Positions 57,109 through 64,000 of a stretch of 64,000 nt of DNA are shown one piece after another. Made by a program: the position numbers and the translations under genes. Numbering within the stretch: position 1 is the stretch's first letter; each line of letters begins with the position of its first letter. Under the pieces are notes generated by a model. That model did no database searches. It saw only the letters and a program-made list of their open reading frames with translations, and had not been told where the DNA came from. The DNA is taken from NCBI RefSeq assembly GCF_015714725.1, contig NZ_WBKM01000291.1:51782-115781 (forward strand). Reading direction: 5' to 3'. The DNA is from Nostoc sp. WHI (GTDB lineage Bacteria > Cyanobacteriota > Cyanobacteriia > Cyanobacteriales > Nostocaceae).

Positions 57109-58025
57109 CGAATTAACTCCAGTTGAGGTAACTGTAAATCTCTAGCGATGACTTGTTTCATACTTTGTACAGCTAATTTAATTCCTGGGAAAATATTCAC
57201 TCCCAATTCTTCTAATTCTTCCACTTCTTTAGATTCAGTAATTGCTCCTGCTATCCACAACTCCCGTGGTTCAATATCTTGATTTTTGACTTTTCTAAGC
57301 AATTCCTCAATTGATATTTCTCTCTCTTTTTCTTCAAAGCAGTAAAGAATTCGGGGCGAAAAATCATGTGTCCATCGTAAAATCAAACTTTCGGGAGAAA
57401 AGTCGTAAAGAAAACGAGAGTGATTACCTGCTACTTCTCCTAGAGAACTTAAACCATCGAGAACTGCTATGACGCGAGATTTATCTTTCAAACGTTCTGG
57501 CGTTAAGGCGAATCCATATTGATAGCAAGTTGCATGAACTTCAGTTCCATAAAGCGAAGTCCTTCCCTTTTTACCGCTTGCAGCATTGAAGGTTAAATCA
57601 CCACTAAAAGGTGTTGTAGAAACAGCACGAGTTACTTCTAAAACTCCTCGTTTAGCTGTTGTTGTACCTTTAGGTGCTTTTTTTCCTTTTTGTTTAGGTT
57701 CATCTGAAGCTTCAACTTTTGCACCTTCTGCACGCATAAAACCTAACACGTCATCATCAATAAAAATCGTGTCATCAAAATTTTCATTCTGCCAAATATT
57801 ATCGTTTGTATCATCATTCCAACGACGATTAACTTGATAATCGTTACCAGCAGTTTGCCAGTAGTAGCGTAATGCCCAACGAATTGCCTCAGCCGAAACT
57901 GTAGTATGAACTTCTCCTTTCCAAAGAATTTTTTGTAGAGTAGTTATATTACCTTCGTTTTCTCCACGATTATTAGCGGCAGTACCATACCCTGTTAACA
58001 CATTTCCAAATAAATGAAACGACAT
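57105..58025 (-). CDS. cas7: Cas7 (DevR-like), crRNA-binding backbone subunit
   Basis: 306 residues of the DevR/Cst2 branch of Cas7: N-terminal FHLFGNVLTGYGTAANNRGENEG, then VSAEAIRWALRYYWQ, GVLEVTRAVSTTPFSGDLTF and SLYGTEVHATCYQYGF. Several copies would line the crRNA spacer part in the effector complex. GAGGAG lies before the ATG. It is separated from cas8 by 89 bases that hold a strong hairpin, and is coupled to cas5 by a 4-base overlap. Confidence 0.93.
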   Translation of the reverse strand: MSFHLFGNVLTGYGTAANNRGENEGNITTLQKILWKGEVHTTVSAEAIRWALRYYWQTAGNDYQVNRRWNDDTNDNIWQNENFDDTIFIDDDVLGFMRAEGAKVEASDEPKQKGKKAPKGTTTAKRGVLEVTRAVSTTPFSGDLTFNAASGKKGRTSLYGTEVHATCYQYGFALTPERLKDKSRVIAVLDGLSSLGEVAGNHSRFLYDFSPESLILRWTHDFSPRILYCFEEKEREISIEELLRKVKNQDIEPRELWIAGAITESKEVEELEELGVNIFPGIKLAVQSMKQVIARDLQLPQLELIR

Positions 58026-58071
58026 TTTTTAAATCTCCTCAAAAATTATAAACATTCCCAAAACTCTTAAA

Positions 58072-58113
58072 ACTTCGGCTCCCCTCAGTTTCAACAGTGA
58101 GCGGAGCCGAACT
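58072..58113 (-). terminator. Hairpin between cas8 and cas7
   Basis: Inverted repeat with arms about 58072-58088 and 58096-58113 (TTCGGCTCC-type stems, about 16 pairs with few mismatches), right after the cas8 stop. On the minus strand it is followed by TTTTAAGAGTTTT. It may be a partial terminator, or an RNA processing or stability element that separates cas8 from cas7 expression. Confidence 0.5.
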
Positions 58114-58114
58114 G

Positions 58115-59644
58115 TTAAAGTCCAATATCAATCACATTTTCTTCATTCAAACTATCTTCATCAGCATTATCTTCATGAGAAATACCTTTGCCTTTATAAC
58201 TGGCTAATGCCAGCAAAGCTAAATCTCTCGATTTTTTCCAGTTCTTATCAACCATCACAAAATCCATTAACTCTTCCCAATGTTGCTGTAAAGTAGGAAT
58301 TCTCCCTGCTCGTGACCAAAAATCAGTAATAAATTCTCGAAATGTATCCGAATTTTTACATCTACTTAATCCGGTTCTGATTTTTACAGTGACACGTTCA
58401 AAATTAGGAATTTCACCAAGCTTAGTTTTATCAGCAACTTGACCATAAGTATAATTTATTGCCTCATGACAAGCTTTAACAAATAGTTTTTCGCGTTCAT
58501 CTGATTGAACTTTCTGAATCACTTGATATAGTCCTTCCCTTTCATAAGATAACTTTTTGAACAGTTCATTACTGTTTACTTTTGCTGAAATCCCAGAATA
58601 CCAAGGTTGATTTCTTGCCAAATTTTCAGCAATTAATTCCCTAGCAAAGCTAGTAATTAAAAATCCACTTTCTTTACCTTCCATTGGCTTATGTTGCAAG
58701 TGACTATCACAAACCTGATAGTTATGACAAACCTCGTCACTGGCCTCTACCATATACATATCTGTCCGAGTTTTTTGTTGAGTTGCCCATGCAACAGTTC
58801 CCAAAGTTAAAACTTGGCAACGCGGTACACCAAAGTATTTAGTAATATTTATTGTTGCTTCTAAAGTCAAAAATTTTAGTCCGGCATCACCCAAACCTGA
58901 AGCATGAAAATCTTTGTAAGTGGCATATCTCAAGTGTTGATTTTGACGATATTGAGCATATTTTTCTAAATCTGTGATTTCTGGAACTACCAATGCGTAT
59001 TGAGCACGTTTATCTCGCAACTTAGAGCGGAGAATATAGTAATAACAAGCAACGGGAGCAAATAATAGAAGGAATGCGTTTTCTGGAAGTTCTTCAAAAG
59101 AAGTATCAGAACTGAAGGCAACATGACGTACTACTGCACCGGGATTTAACCACCCAGCAATACTAATAGGTTTTGTCAGCAATTGTTCGTTTTTATCACA
59201 AAGGTTACTGGCAAAATCTTGATAAGCATAGTTTTGTAAGGCTTTATATGTAATTTGAATCTCTTTTTCGCCTTCACCTAATGATAGAGATTCGGTTTGT
59301 GTTCCAGCCGATTTATGAGTGCTGTTATGTTGTAGAAAAGTACCAAGAATTCCCTGGTGTACAATCACCTGAGCATCTTTACGCATAGTTTGCGAATCTA
59401 AACCGCGAAGGGCAATTAGTCCATCATTTATTTGGAATGATTCTTTTAATAGCCATTCCAAAACTGTTTTATCACTACCTTGCCAATTTAAGATGACTTT
59501 TCGCTTGGAACGCTCCCAATTTAATCCCTTTGGACGATCCACTTTTTCTATTTCTAATTGCTTTAAAGTCATCCATAACCCAGCTAACCCAGCACAATGC
59601 AACAAAGTAAAACTAGGATTGCCTAAGTCAAATTCTAGTTTCAC
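58115..59644 (-). CDS. cas8: Cas8-type large subunit (Csx13/Cmx, DevT-like)
   Basis: 509 residues from a GTG at 59644, chosen because it overlaps the cas3 stop as GTGA and has AGGAG upstream; the frame is open 39 codons further, but that part lies inside cas3. I place it as the MYXAN-type large subunit by position, size and features such as KLEFDLGNPSFTLLHCAGLAGLWMTL. Large subunits recognise the PAM and recruit Cas3. No nuclease motif is visible. Large subunits are poorly conserved, so family membership rests partly on context. Confidence 0.82.
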   Translation of the reverse strand: MKLEFDLGNPSFTLLHCAGLAGLWMTLKQLEIEKVDRPKGLNWERSKRKVILNWQGSDKTVLEWLLKESFQINDGLIALRGLDSQTMRKDAQVIVHQGILGTFLQHNSTHKSAGTQTESLSLGEGEKEIQITYKALQNYAYQDFASNLCDKNEQLLTKPISIAGWLNPGAVVRHVAFSSDTSFEELPENAFLLLFAPVACYYYILRSKLRDKRAQYALVVPEITDLEKYAQYRQNQHLRYATYKDFHASGLGDAGLKFLTLEATINITKYFGVPRCQVLTLGTVAWATQQKTRTDMYMVEASDEVCHNYQVCDSHLQHKPMEGKESGFLITSFARELIAENLARNQPWYSGISAKVNSNELFKKLSYEREGLYQVIQKVQSDEREKLFVKACHEAINYTYGQVADKTKLGEIPNFERVTVKIRTGLSRCKNSDTFREFITDFWSRAGRIPTLQQHWEELMDFVMVDKNWKKSRDLALLALASYKGKGISHEDNADEDSLNEENVIDIGL

Positions 59645-62058
59645 TGCTCTGCTCCTACATCTTCGCTGTAGCAAATTCTGCCAATTGGAGTGATAGGATA
59701 GAATCCCCGACGTGGCCATTCCCAATATTTGTAGGTTGCAATTTGGATAGGTACTGACCAAGCTTGTGCTTCCTGTTTGAACAATTTCATTCGGGATTCA
59801 TTCTTACCTTGTTTGATTAATTCTTGTCTGCGCTGTTCGGCAATATCCCAGATTTCTGTCTCATCTTCACCCAATAACACAGTAATTGTGTATCCTCCTT
59901 CACGTAGGAAATCTGGGCGATTACACCAGTTATCTTCCAACCAACTTGATTTAACTTGCTCGACTTTTTCTGAGTGAAGACGGGCAGCGACTTCAGCTAA
60001 ATCTAGTTGAGAAATACCTGTTTTACAGGAAAATTCTTGAATTAGTTGCTCTCCTGTCGCAAGTTGTGCTGTATCATAAGGTCGCTTATTATCCCAAGGA
60101 TAAATAATTGCCAGTCTTGCTCCTTCTTCCTGTCTAGTCATCCTGCGGTTCAATCTTCCCAAACGTTGAATTAAAGATGCTGCGGGAGCCATTGCAGATA
60201 TCAGTAAATCAGCACTTAAATCAAGGGACATTTCACAAACTTGCGTAGTGACAGCAAAGACTGGTTCATCCTTCCTAAAGGCTTCAATTACAGCTTTATG
60301 CTTAGTGAGCCTATCTTTGTAACGATAGCGACTGTGATAAATTAATGGTTTAATATCTAACTTTGGTAAATGTTCAGCAAGCTTAATTTTTGCTGTGCGA
60401 TAAATTTCGATGCAGGTTTTTACAGAATTAGTCACCCATAACACTTTCTGGTTATTTTTGAGAGCTTCTATTGCAGGTTGCCAGATTTCCTTGAGTTCAT
60501 CAAAATCAGTGACTTCAGAGATATATTTAATGTCGTAACGCTTAAGTTCCTCTAGTTCCTTTGGCCCTTCGATGGGTTCATCTAATTGTTCACCTTGTTC
60601 TACAACAACTTGACGAATAGCTTGTAACTGTTCGGGAGTAAAGCTAGCACTCATCAAGAGAATAGGCGCACCACGAAATGCCCTGATAAATTTCAACAGC
60701 GCCCCGAAAAGACGTGCATCGTAAGCATGAACTTCATCAAAAACAAAAGCGGATTGAGCGATCGCAGCCCAAGAGTAAAGTGGTTTACGATTGTTTTGAA
60801 TTAAACCCAATACAGAATCAACTGTACAAACAATCAGTTTCTTCCGCCATGCCTGAAAAGCCATTAATCGAATATTGATACTCTCTGAATTATCCGAGTC
60901 ACCAGAGAATAGTAATTCTCTATCTAAATCAGCACGAGAGTGCATTAAATCAGCTTCGATTTCTGTACCATGTGCGTAGTCAATATATCCTTGGGAAGCT
61001 GTACCTGTAGTTGGATAGGAGAAAAATAATTTACGTCCTACTGCCCATTTTTCTCCCCAAGCATACGCACCAATGGTTTTACCTGTTCCACAACCTGCTT
61101 TGACGAGCGTTATTCGACGATCTGATTTAGCAATTAACTCTTGAAATGGACGTAATTTTTGACCTTTTAGGCGTTGATTAACTAATTTTGCAATATCTTC
61201 TTTTGAGAGTTGCAACGATAAGACTTCTTCAATCCATACCTTAAAGTTTTCTTCAGCTAGAGGTAACGCCGATCCTGCTAAGTCAGCCGCGATTACTGTC
61301 GCCTTTACTGCTGCAATAAACTTTTGTTGTTCCCAATTTGGCTCAAACTGATTAAATTCATTACGCAGAGATATCAAAGCTTTTTGTAATTGCGACTTTG
61401 ACCAAATCTCTGGAGGTAGTTCTGGTAAGTTTTCAGGTAATCCTAAAGCTTGATGACCCATTTTCAAGACCGCTTTAAAATCTGAATGATGGGTATAAAT
61501 TTTTAATTCATCTCCAATGCCTGAAGGAATTTCGGCTATAAATTCCGCAGCTTGATTATTTTGATTTAGCCCTATTTTGAGATGATGCCCCATTGCTGCC
61601 CAAATAGCAATCATCAAGTTTGCATTCTGGCATTGTTCCAACCATTCCCTAAAACTAGGTACTTGCCACGCCAAAATGCCACTAATCACTTCATGACGCA
61701 GCATTTGCCTATCTGAATGCTTTTTTGATGACTTCAACAACTCTTGGCGATACTTAAGAAGTTTCGGGTCTGATGATTTAGAGTCAATAGTTTTTAGGTA
61801 AACCATATCCTGAAAATGTTGATTTGCTTTCCCCCAATCGTGCAAATATGCACCTAATCTAACTGTTGTTGCAAAGTAATCTAAATCAATATGTTTTATT
61901 CCTAATTGCTGGAGAATGGATTTACCCAATTTATCCACCAAAACATCAGCAGCTTGCATCACAAAGCTGATATGTCCTGTATATTTTGCAGAACCTCGCG
62001 CTCTATCATCTTTTTGCTCTTCTGCTGATAAGGATTTCGCCAATAATACCTTAAACAT
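59641..62058 (-). CDS. cas3: Cas3, HD nuclease-helicase
   Basis: 805 residues from the ATG at 62058, which has GGGAGG 7 bases upstream; the frame is open to 62115 but overlaps cas6 more deeply. HD nuclease domain about 20-250 (TGHISFV; LHDWGKANQHF with His73-Asp74; LRHEVISGIL; GHHLKIG). Helicase about 310-700: Walker A KAGCGTGKT near 325, DEVHAYD box, SAMAPAASLIQRLGRLNRR. It unwinds and degrades DNA bound by the effector complex. Overlaps the cas6 end by 8 bases and the cas8 start by 4, so it is part of one operon. Confidence 0.96.
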   Translation of the reverse strand: MFKVLLAKSLSAEEQKDDRARGSAKYTGHISFVMQAADVLVDKLGKSILQQLGIKHIDLDYFATTVRLGAYLHDWGKANQHFQDMVYLKTIDSKSSDPKLLKYRQELLKSSKKHSDRQMLRHEVISGILAWQVPSFREWLEQCQNANLMIAIWAAMGHHLKIGLNQNNQAAEFIAEIPSGIGDELKIYTHHSDFKAVLKMGHQALGLPENLPELPPEIWSKSQLQKALISLRNEFNQFEPNWEQQKFIAAVKATVIAADLAGSALPLAEENFKVWIEEVLSLQLSKEDIAKLVNQRLKGQKLRPFQELIAKSDRRITLVKAGCGTGKTIGAYAWGEKWAVGRKLFFSYPTTGTASQGYIDYAHGTEIEADLMHSRADLDRELLFSGDSDNSESINIRLMAFQAWRKKLIVCTVDSVLGLIQNNRKPLYSWAAIAQSAFVFDEVHAYDARLFGALLKFIRAFRGAPILLMSASFTPEQLQAIRQVVVEQGEQLDEPIEGPKELEELKRYDIKYISEVTDFDELKEIWQPAIEALKNNQKVLWVTNSVKTCIEIYRTAKIKLAEHLPKLDIKPLIYHSRYRYKDRLTKHKAVIEAFRKDEPVFAVTTQVCEMSLDLSADLLISAMAPAASLIQRLGRLNRRMTRQEEGARLAIIYPWDNKRPYDTAQLATGEQLIQEFSCKTGISQLDLAEVAARLHSEKVEQVKSSWLEDNWCNRPDFLREGGYTITVLLGEDETEIWDIAEQRRQELIKQGKNESRMKLFKQEAQAWSVPIQIATYKYWEWPRRGFYPITPIGRICYSEDVGAEQ

Positions 62059-62740
62059 TTCTACCTCCCTTAAAAGGCAGGAAATATCCACAGCCAAGGT
62101 GTCTTTTGCCACCAATTCCCCACTGTTGTAACTTTAAAGAATCATCATCACTTAATTCAGAAATTTCAGTTGTAAAACCAACAATGGTATATCGTTTGAT
62201 TTTCAGCGTTTTGCGACTAAGTTCACCTTTTTTATTTATCGGAATAGAAATTTGCCCTGAGATTTCTAAATCATCAAGTTGACGCTTGACTGCATTTAAA
62301 AAAGGCTCTGGTTCGCTATATCCCTTGATAACAACAATTCTTGATCTAAGCGTCTTTGCTGGTTTAAGCGTAAATATTTCTGGGATACCAATTTGAATCT
62401 CATGTATTCCTAATCGAATACTCTTTCCTGCCAATTTATAAATCAACGAAATTTGAGGAATCGGTACGCGAATTCGCAAGCAAGATTGTTCTGTCAGAAG
62501 AATTTTGCCTTGTTTATCAGCAAAACCAGGAATTGTCAGAATACTGATTGCTGTTTGCTGACGTATCTCTGGAATTATATGAACACACGCTGCAAAAAGA
62601 GCATAGTTATGATCCGCAGGCAAACATTTCCCTCGGACTGGAAAGCAAAGCTCAACAAATGGCTCAAGTTCATTACCTGCATTTTGATATGCAGAAAAAC
62701 CTACAGATGCAATCACTTTAGGAATCCCCCGAAATGACAA
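62051..62740 (-). CDS. cas6: Cas6 (Cmx6-type) crRNA-processing endoribonuclease
   Basis: 229 residues. Features of the MYXAN Cas6/Cmx6 type: FVELCFPVRGKCLPADHNYALFAACVHI near 28-55 and the Gly-rich C-terminal IGGKRHLGCGYFLPF. Family role: cuts the repeat transcript at the base of its hairpin, leaving an 8-nt handle. The start is uncertain: the ATG at 62740 has no ribosome site, and an in-frame GTG about 8 codons later would also keep the conserved part. First gene of the cas operon, just after the decayed repeat at 62758-62793. Confidence 0.9.
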   Translation of the reverse strand: MSFRGIPKVIASVGFSAYQNAGNELEPFVELCFPVRGKCLPADHNYALFAACVHIIPEIRQQTAISILTIPGFADKQGKILLTEQSCLRIRVPIPQISLIYKLAGKSIRLGIHEIQIGIPEIFTLKPAKTLRSRIVVIKGYSEPEPFLNAVKRQLDDLEISGQISIPINKKGELSRKTLKIKRYTIVGFTTEISELSDDDSLKLQQWGIGGKRHLGCGYFLPFKGGRNV

Positions 62741-62757
62741 AATTTTAAATACTTAAA

Positions 62758-62793
62758 ATGTTCAAAACCTTACGGCATCTGAGGTAGCGATTA
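62758..62793 (-). promoter_or_regulatory. Solitary decayed CRISPR repeat before cas6
   Basis: The plus strand reads ATGTTCAAAACC then TTACGGCATCTGAGG, a recognisable but decayed repeat in array orientation, ending 17 bases before the cas6 ATG and well apart from array 2. Its loop (GTAA in the transcript) and GAGG match the solitary copy before cas4-cas1 better than either array. Confidence 0.65.
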
Positions 62794-62893
62794 AAAACTA
62801 GCAGCACATAGGGCTTAAAGCCAGTATTGAACTACGTTTCAACCAAAAACTGAAGGAGAATACTTTTAAATCCTGAAACATCAGAATAATTCA

Positions 62894-62922
62894 TGAATAA
62901 CAGAAATTTAGGATGATGTCAA
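62894..62922 (-). promoter_or_regulatory. Candidate sigma70-type promoter of the cas operon
   Basis: On the minus strand TTGACA (62922-62917) is followed after exactly 17 bases by TATTCA (62899-62894). Transcription would begin near 62887, giving a leader of about 147 bases that includes the decayed repeat. It lies between the end of array 2 and cas6. Sequence match only. Confidence 0.5.
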
Positions 62923-62935
62923 GTTATTTACTAAT

Positions 62936-64000
62936 ATGCTCAACGCCTGACGGCATCATAGGTTTAGAGCAAGCAGGGTTATGTTAGTCCCAGATGCTCT
63001 ACAGCACTCAAAAGTATCAAACCTTTAAATCGTGAAAGTGCTCAACGCCTATTGGCATCAAAGGTTTGGGCAGTAATTGAACCTAGTACAGAATTAACCT
63101 GGAATTGGCAGTGCTCAACGCCTACTGGCATCAAAGGTTTGGGCAGTTTGGTTACTCGTTGCTCAATTGTATTAATTTTCTGTGCTCAACGCCTATTGGC
63201 ATCAAAGGTTTGGGCAGTTCAACAGGTAAGGGGAAGCATTTCTACTATTATCCGTGCTCAACGCCTATTGGCATCAAAGGTTTGGGCAGTGCGATCGCCT
63301 TTTTCATGTGAATTGAAGGTTTCGTGCTCAACGCCTACTGGCATCAAAGGTTTGGGCAGGCCAAGCGATTACCAGAGCGATCGCAGAAAAAGCAGTGCTC
63401 AACGCCTACTGGCATCAAAGGTTTGGGCAGGTCTCTTCGACTCCATAAAATCCTAATTTATCTACGTGCTCAACGCCTACTGGCATCAAAGGTTTGGGCA
63501 GTGTAAATTACGAACACGCTGTTGCTTCAGTAAAAGGTGCTCAACGCCTATTGGCATCAAAGGTTTGGGCAGTGGGCAGTCAATGTCAGCCATTCCAGTT
63601 ACAGGCAAGTGCTCAACGCCTATTGGCATCAAAGGTTTGGGCAGATGTTAATTGGGGAAGCCAAGGGGAAATACACCAGGTGCTCAACGCCTATTGGCAT
63701 CAAAGGTTTGGGCAGTACTGATTTAGGCGGTACTCATGCGTCCCCTACCTCCGTGCTCAACGCCTATTGGCATCAAAGGTTTGGGCAGTAGCGCCGCTCT
63801 AATATATATGCCCCTTCCCGTAGTGCTCAACGCCTATTGGCATCAAAGGTTTGGGCAGTTCATACAATCAAAATATTGCCTACATACAAAGAAGTGCTCA
63901 ACGCCTATTGGCATCAAAGGTTTGGGCAGAGGCAATATTTTGATTGTATGAATAGATGCTATTGTGCTCAACGCCTATTGGCATCAAAGGTTTGGGCAGC
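62936..64000 (-). CRISPR. CRISPR array 2, continuing past the window
   Basis: 14 intact 36-base repeats at 63038 to 63999 (plus strand GTGCTCAACGCCTATTGGC ... GGTTTGGGCAG) with 34-37 base spacers, and one degenerate copy at 62936-62972 followed by an abnormal 65-base gap. The degenerate copy marks the trailer, so the array is read on the minus strand toward cas6, with the leader beyond base 64000. The repeat differs from array 1 in the loop and in its other end but shares the GTTGAGCAC handle. Four repeats (63111, 63324, 63395, 63466) have CTACTGGC in place of CTATTGGC. Confidence 0.98.

Noticed and set aside
53765..62740. Type I-G (I-U) assignment because of the Cas4-Cas1 fusion
   Set aside because: The locus has separate cas5, cas6, cas7 and cas8 genes with DevR/Cmx6-like motifs; no Csb1/Csb2 pair or Cas5-Cas6 fusion is seen.
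62936..63037. CreTA-type toxin-antitoxin unit between array 2 and cas6
   Set aside because: Decayed repeats are 142 and 65 bases apart, not spacer distance, and no small toxin frame was visible.
63052..63951. Open frames running through array 2
   Set aside because: They are translations of the 36-base repeats and spacers in several frames, with repeated peptides; not genes.
1..64000. tRNA and rRNA genes
   Set aside because: I looked in the gaps between genes and saw no cloverleaf or TTCGAATC-type T-arm that I could support.

Overview
The window is chromosomal DNA of a cyanobacterium, most likely a filamentous heterocystous type (Nostoc and relatives). This rests on the very frequent HIP1 octamer GCGATCGC, on several families of short dispersed repeats I recognise from Nostocales, and on the gene types (AMIN-domain TonB receptor, FAAL-initiated NRPS/PKS, HemE, Uma2 proteins). 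No species can be named from sequence alone.

Region 1 (1-28431, all minus strand) is a lipopeptide NRPS/PKS assembly line read right to left: FAAL-ACP-C-A-PCP, then KS-AT-KR-ACP, then C-A-PCP-E, C-A-PCP, C-A-PCP-E, and a last gene cut by the window edge (C-A with an embedded N-methyltransferase, PCP, next C). The genes are packed with 4-8 base overlaps at three of the five junctions. Adenylation codes read by eye suggest Ser, a Lys-like residue, Thr, and two Orn-like residues; no release domain is inside the window.

Region 2 (29159-38366) is an iron/siderophore-type uptake locus: TonB-dependent receptor, PepSY membrane protein, periplasmic penicillin-acylase-type hydrolase, ExbB/ExbD, and a TonB-like protein with an unusual Gly-Ile-Gly-Ser linker. 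It is divergent from the NRPS genes. Together the two regions look like a lipopeptide siderophore system whose acyl chain may be removed by the acylase, in the way PvdQ works in pyoverdine maturation; that is an inference from context.

Region 3 (38619-51350) is mixed housekeeping and accessory DNA: murF, a rhomboid gene broken by a 22-base insertion into a HIP1 site, a deaminase, a potassium channel with a zinc-ribbon tail, two glycosyltransferases, a sugar-type ABC binding lipoprotein, a membrane protein, hemE, an NAD-dependent epimerase and a B12-binding radical SAM protein.

Region 4 (51460-64000) is a complete type I CRISPR-Cas locus of the MYXAN kind on the minus strand: array 2, cas6, cas3, cas8, cas7, cas5, a Uma2 gene, a cas4-cas1 fusion, cas2, leader, array 1. 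As I remember it, the cas gene order is that of the Myxococcus xanthus dev locus. Single decayed CRISPR repeats lie 17 and 20 bases upstream of the cas6 and cas4-cas1 start codons, in the mRNA sense, and may be Cas6-processed regulatory elements. Two neighbouring spacers in array 2 share 23 nt in opposite orientation, and one repeat in array 1 has its hairpin loop flipped.
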